From: Bacteroidia bacterium
GTDB lineage: Bacteria; Bacteroidota; Bacteroidia; NS11-12g; UBA9320
Reading direction: 5' to 3'
Length of the DNA: 9,760 bases
Assembly (NCBI GenBank): GCA_029253325.1
Contig: JAQWZS010000205.1
Span: 1-9,760 of the forward strand
The notes under the pieces are model-generated. The model was not told where the DNA came from and did no database searches. It saw only the letters and a program-made list of their open reading frames with translations. Below are positions 7,026-9,760 of the stretch, piece by piece. Numbering within the stretch: position 1 is the stretch's first letter; each line of letters opens with the position of its first letter. The translations under genes and the position numbers were made by a program.

Positions 7026-7772
7026 ATGAAACAAATTTTCTTTATCATACTAGGAGTTTGGTTTTTGACCTCAACCATGGGATGTAAGCCTGATCCACCG
7101 ATCAAGACTGAGATTTCAACAATGGATTTCACTATTAACCATCTCTATGGCTCAACTGATTTTAAACTTGATGAGGAATATATGCTACCAAGCAGTGAAC
7201 AAGTTAAATTTAGTCGATATTCCTACCTCTTATCCGACTTTTATCTGATTGACGAAAGTGGTTTCAAAATAGCTTTAGACGGTCAATATCTTTATGCTGA
7301 TGTTCGATCATCCAATACTCACATGACCTTAACAAATATCCCCAAGGGAATATATTCAGGCATTGGATTTTCAATAGGTTTAGATTCCAATACTAATCAT
7401 GGAAACCCAAACCAATATGAATCTGATCACCCCCTATCTCCAATCAATAACTCCCTACATTGGAGCTGGCAGGGTGGATATATTTTTACAGCAATTGAGG
7501 GAAAGACTATAGCCAATAATGAAAGTTTTATTTTCCATCTTGCTGGTGCTATGAATAAAGTTGACTTTGAATTGCCCTACGATTTTTCTAAAGGAGATGA
7601 CGCACTTCATGCCATTCTAGATTACAATATTGAAGAAGTGTTTAAGAATCCTGAACTATACAATATAGAAACTGATGGATCGAGCACTCATAAGGTAACC
7701 GACTCTGTAACGCTTGAACTATTTAATAACATGAAAGATGTATTCACGATATCCTCTGTAGAAATCCTCTAA
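7026..7772 (+). CDS. MbnP-family copper-binding lipoprotein
   Basis: Predicted lipoprotein of the MbnP family, whose methanotroph members bind copper at a site containing kynurenine made from Trp. The signal peptide ends in a lipobox STMGC with Cys20 as the lipid-modified residue. Family signatures seen are the N-terminal FTINHLYGSTDF (35-46), FSRYSYLLSDFYLIDESG (62-79), IGLDSNTNHGNP (117-128), HWSWQGGYIFTAIEG (145-159) and FHLAG (170-174). Trp146 and Trp148 in the WxWxxGY core are the natural candidates for oxidation; His39, His145 and His171 are candidate ligands. The length (248) suits the family. It lies 8 bases after the HMA-MauE gene and 5 bases before the MbnH-like peroxidase gene, the same pairing known from methanotrophs. 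Family membership is from recognised motifs; copper binding and Trp modification in this protein are inferred. Confidence 0.85.
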   Translation: MKQIFFIILGVWFLTSTMGCKPDPPIKTEISTMDFTINHLYGSTDFKLDEEYMLPSSEQVKFSRYSYLLSDFYLIDESGFKIALDGQYLYADVRSSNTHMTLTNIPKGIYSGIGFSIGLDSNTNHGNPNQYESDHPLSPINNSLHWSWQGGYIFTAIEGKTIANNESFIFHLAGAMNKVDFELPYDFSKGDDALHAILDYNIEEVFKNPELYNIETDGSSTHKVTDSVTLELFNNMKDVFTISSVEIL

Positions 7773-7777
7773 AGCTA

Positions 7778-8887
7778 ATGAAGAAGTTGTTCGTCATATC
7801 GTTTTTGTCTGTTGCCTTCATCTCATGTAAGGATGTAATCAACGAAATTCCTCAAAATCCTTTTCAAACAACACCTTATTCTTTTAATTACAACTCATCA
7901 CTCCTTCCTCCTCCAAAAATTCCTAGCGACAACCCTTTAACCGAAGAAGGAGTTGAATTGGGTAGAATGCTGTTTTATGACCCTATCTTAAGTTCGGATA
8001 GCTCCCAAAGTTGTAGTTCTTGCCATAATCAAGAGAATGCATTTACAGACAACAATCAACAGTTTAGTGTTGGAGTAAAAGGGACTGTCGGTAAACGAAA
8101 CTCAATGGCTATATTCAATCTGATCTGGCATATAGACGGATTCTTTTGGGATGGGAGGGCAGATATTCTAAGACATCAGGCTATTATGCCAATAGTTGAC
8201 AAAACTGAAATGAATGAGACTATCGACCAGGTTATTATAAAATTGAATCGATCATCCTTATATAAAGATTATCTCCAAAAAGCTTTTTCTGAATCGACGT
8301 TCGACGAAGTTTTAATCGGTAAAGCACTAGAGCAATTTATGTTATCAATCGTATCGGCAGACTCAAAGTTTGATCGTGTGATGCTCGGTTTAGAGACATT
8401 TACAAATGAAGAAAAAGTGGGTCAAGTGGTATTCAATTCTGAAGCAATCCCGTTAAAAGAAGAGGCAGATCCTAATAACCCACAAAATTTTGGAGCAGAC
8501 TGCTTTCACTGCCACGGGAATAGCTTATTCATGCGTCGGGAATTTTTATCCAACGGATTATCAGACAATGGAGACAAAGGCTTAGGAAGTGTGACTGGCA
8601 ATCCTAGAGATGATTATAAGTTTAAAACTACATCACTCAGGAATATCGAAAAAACAGCCCCATATATGCATGATGGCCGATTTAAAACACTTGAAGAAGT
8701 TGTGCAATTTTATCTCAGCGACATGAATGCTAACAGTGCAACAGATCTATCAAATTCACCAAATTTACATGCATTGAAAGACTCTGTATATTTAAGTCCT
8801 GATCACAAAAAAGCATTAATAGCATTCTTAAAAACACTAACAGACGAGAACCTACTAACTAAAGAAAAATATTCATCACCATTTTAA
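7778..8887 (+). CDS. MbnH/MauG-like di-heme cytochrome c peroxidase-family lipoprotein
   Basis: Di-heme c-type enzyme of the bacterial cytochrome c peroxidase/MauG superfamily, 369 residues. The lipobox FISC places the lipidated Cys at residue 17. The two heme sites are CSSCH (79-83) and CFHCH (242-246). Between them is the FWDGRAD motif (123-129), whose Trp124 corresponds by motif to the inter-heme Trp of the superfamily (Trp93 in MauG). After the second heme come TAPYMHDGRFKTLEEVVQFY (293-312). In this alignment Tyr312 occupies the place of the Met ligand of classical peroxidases and of Tyr294 in MauG. That favours MauG/MbnH-type protein oxidation over simple peroxide removal. It starts 5 bases after the MbnP-like gene, its likely substrate. 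Family and heme sites are directly visible; the substrate assignment rests on gene pairing. A generic peroxidase remains possible. Confidence 0.9.
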   Translation: MKKLFVISFLSVAFISCKDVINEIPQNPFQTTPYSFNYNSSLLPPPKIPSDNPLTEEGVELGRMLFYDPILSSDSSQSCSSCHNQENAFTDNNQQFSVGVKGTVGKRNSMAIFNLIWHIDGFFWDGRADILRHQAIMPIVDKTEMNETIDQVIIKLNRSSLYKDYLQKAFSESTFDEVLIGKALEQFMLSIVSADSKFDRVMLGLETFTNEEKVGQVVFNSEAIPLKEEADPNNPQNFGADCFHCHGNSLFMRREFLSNGLSDNGDKGLGSVTGNPRDDYKFKTTSLRNIEKTAPYMHDGRFKTLEEVVQFYLSDMNANSATDLSNSPNLHALKDSVYLSPDHKKALIAFLKTLTDENLLTKEKYSSPF

Positions 8888-8906
8888 AATTACATATATT
8901 TACAAC

Positions 8907-9269
8907 ATGAAACATCCTATTTTATTTACCCTATTATTGATTTCTACTACGCTGTTTGCAAAAAATGTTACTTCTAGAATTGAAGTAAAAGCCAATTGTG
9001 AAATTTGCAAAGAAAAAATTGAGTCTACCTTAGACATTCCTGGAGTATCTCATGCAGATTGGAACAAAAAAACCAAAATACTTACTGTCAGATACAACGA
9101 CAAAAAAGTATCGCTAGAAGATATTCATACCATGATTAGCGACATTGGTTATGCTACAGACAAAGTCTCTGCAAATACTAAAAGCCAAGCTCAACTTATG
9201 AAATGTTGTCAACCAAAAGAACTCGTTAAAAAATGCAGCACAACCAAAAAGGGGTGTTGCAGTAAGTAA
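8907..9269 (+). CDS. Exported heavy-metal-associated (HMA) domain protein with Cys-rich C-terminus
   Basis: Small periplasmic metal-binding protein of 120 residues. The signal peptide MKHPILFTLLLISTTLFA is probably cleaved after Ala18. The HMA domain (about 22-88) carries the motif VKANCEICKEKIES with Cys31 and Cys34; the usual Met-x-Cys start of HMA motifs is replaced by Ala-Asn-Cys, as in many exported Bacteroidota HMA proteins. The domain ends DIGYATDKV, a typical closing segment. The tail from residue 97 is Lys- and Cys-rich: KCCQPKE (99-105), Cys110 and GCCSK (116-120), giving five extra cysteines in 19 residues. It is the last gene of the operon, 19 bases after the peroxidase gene and before a hairpin terminator. 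A periplasmic copper chaperone handing metal to or from MbnP is the most economical role. MerP-like mercury binding is possible, but no other mer gene is present. Confidence 0.85.
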   Translation: MKHPILFTLLLISTTLFAKNVTSRIEVKANCEICKEKIESTLDIPGVSHADWNKKTKILTVRYNDKKVSLEDIHTMISDIGYATDKVSANTKSQAQLMKCCQPKELVKKCSTTKKGCCSK

Positions 9270-9286
9270 CGTTTTATTAGTATATA

Positions 9287-9318
9287 AAAATCACCCGATA
9301 CTTTTTAAAGGTGATTTT
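9287..9318 (+). terminator. Hairpin terminator closing the operon
   Basis: A perfect 9-base inverted repeat, AAAATCACC (9287-9295) and GGTGATTTT (9310-9318), encloses a 14-base loop. The right arm runs into the T-rich ATTATTTTCCTT. It begins 17 bases after the stop of the exported HMA gene and lies before the next promoter, as expected for an intrinsic terminator. The A-rich left flank could also give some function in the other direction. Confidence 0.7.
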
Positions 9319-9388
9319 ATTATTTTCCTTAGATTTAATTCGCCAAAAAAACACCATTAATAGTGCTATTTTACTTTGTGAATAATCT

Positions 9389-9397
9389 TATTTTTGC
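9389..9397 (+). promoter_or_regulatory. Bacteroidota -7 promoter box for pdhB
   Basis: TATTTTTGC matches TAnnTTTG and is followed by C, as at the three other boxes in this window. It ends about 18 bases before the ATG at 9415, giving a short leader. No TTG is found at the usual -33 distance; the TTTG at 9375-9378 is too close. Confidence 0.45.
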
Positions 9398-9414
9398 ACC
9401 CAATATAGATTAAA

Positions 9415-9760
9415 ATGGCAAGACAACTGCAAATACGCGAAGCACTTCGAGAAGCAATGAATGAGGAGATGCGGAGGGATGATTCCATTCTTTTGATGGG
9501 TGAAGAAGTGGCCGAATATAATGGGGCCTACAAAGTAAGTCAAGGTATGCTTGATGAATTTGGAGAGAAAAGAGTAATTGATACACCAATTGCCGAATTA
9601 GGATTTGCTGGTATTGCTACAGGAGCTGCTACCAATGGTCTTAAGCCTATAGTAGAATTTATGACTTTCAACTTTAGTCTGGTTGCTATTGATCAAGTAA
9701 TTAATGCTGCAGCTAAAATGAATAGTATGAGTGGCGGTCAATTTACATGCCCCATGGTTT
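9415..9760 (+). CDS. pdhB: Pyruvate dehydrogenase E1 component, beta subunit (3' end outside window)
   Basis: N-terminal 115 codons of the E1 beta subunit of the pyruvate dehydrogenase complex, the thiamine-diphosphate-dependent step that decarboxylates pyruvate and reductively acetylates E2. The start ATG at 9415 gives MARQLQIREALREAM, the normal family beginning. Diagnostic segments are LMGEEVAEYNGAYKVSQG (27-44), DTPIAELGFAGIATGAA (56-72) and EFMTFNFSLVAIDQVINAAA (81-100). They follow the human E1 beta sequence closely, so this is pyruvate rather than branched-chain dehydrogenase. Glu61 in the DTPIAE motif corresponds to the Glu that contacts the aminopyrimidine of the cofactor. The frame stays open to the window edge; about two thirds of the protein is missing. 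It is a separate transcription unit from the copper-type operon, with a terminator and a -7 box between them. Confidence 0.95.
   Translation, partial: MARQLQIREALREAMNEEMRRDDSILLMGEEVAEYNGAYKVSQGMLDEFGEKRVIDTPIAELGFAGIATGAATNGLKPIVEFMTFNFSLVAIDQVINAAAKMNSMSGGQFTCPMV

Noticed and set aside
6325..8887. A methylamine dehydrogenase (mau) cluster, because MauE-like and MauG-like proteins are both encoded
   Set aside because: No genes for the dehydrogenase subunits (mauA, mauB), MauD or amicyanin are visible, and the di-heme gene is paired with an MbnP homologue instead.
7026..9269. A methanobactin biosynthesis and uptake locus
   Set aside because: MbnP and MbnH homologues and a TonB receptor are present, but there is no MbnB/MbnC-like gene and no candidate precursor peptide with the expected Cys arrangement. 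The first-gene Cys-rich protein is too long and has a full signal peptide.
8907..9269. A mercury-resistance MerP
   Set aside because: No merA, merT or merR gene is nearby. The tail and the operon partners fit copper better.
1..9760. CRISPR arrays, tRNA or rRNA genes, insertion sequences and phage genes
   Set aside because: No regularly spaced repeats, cloverleaf-like sequences, transposase or integrase motifs, or long terminal repeats were seen on either strand.

Overview
The window looks like chromosomal DNA from an AT-rich member of the Bacteroidota (flavobacterial or a related lineage; the sequence does not settle it further). Four lines of evidence point there. A short methionine synthase module ends after its homocysteine domain. 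A stand-alone biotin carrier protein and a DUF3078-type outer-membrane protein are present. Start codons lack Shine-Dalgarno sequences. Four upstream regions carry the Bacteroidota -7 promoter box TAnnTTTG, each followed by C.

Layout. Positions 1-895 (+) hold the 3' part of metH1, convergent with sucD (902-1771, -). An intergenic region with divergent promoters (1772-1949) separates sucD from a biotin carboxyl carrier-type protein (1950-2450, +) and a DUF3078 outer-membrane protein (2530-3567, +). A promoter at about 3585-3621 then opens a compact six-gene (+) operon (3628-9269). Its genes encode a small exported Cys-rich protein, a TonB-dependent receptor, an HMA domain fused to a MauE/DoxX-like membrane domain, an MbnP-like lipoprotein, an MbnH/MauG-like di-heme peroxidase lipoprotein and an exported HMA protein with a Cys-rich tail. 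A hairpin terminator (9287-9318) closes the operon. The window ends in the first 115 codons of the pyruvate dehydrogenase E1 beta gene (9415 onward).

The operon is the interesting part. MbnP and MbnH homologues are known from methanotrophs, where the di-heme enzyme MbnH oxidises a Trp of MbnP to kynurenine and so creates a copper site. Here the pair sits with a TonB-dependent receptor and two CxxC heavy-metal-associated proteins, and no methanobactin biosynthesis gene is visible. The simplest reading is an envelope copper acquisition or handling pathway: receptor at the outer membrane, MbnP/MbnH lipoproteins and soluble HMA protein in the periplasm, and the HMA-MauE protein in the inner membrane. 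The metal and the direction of transport are inferred, not shown.

The flanking genes (metH1, sucD, biotin carrier, pdhB) are ordinary central metabolism.
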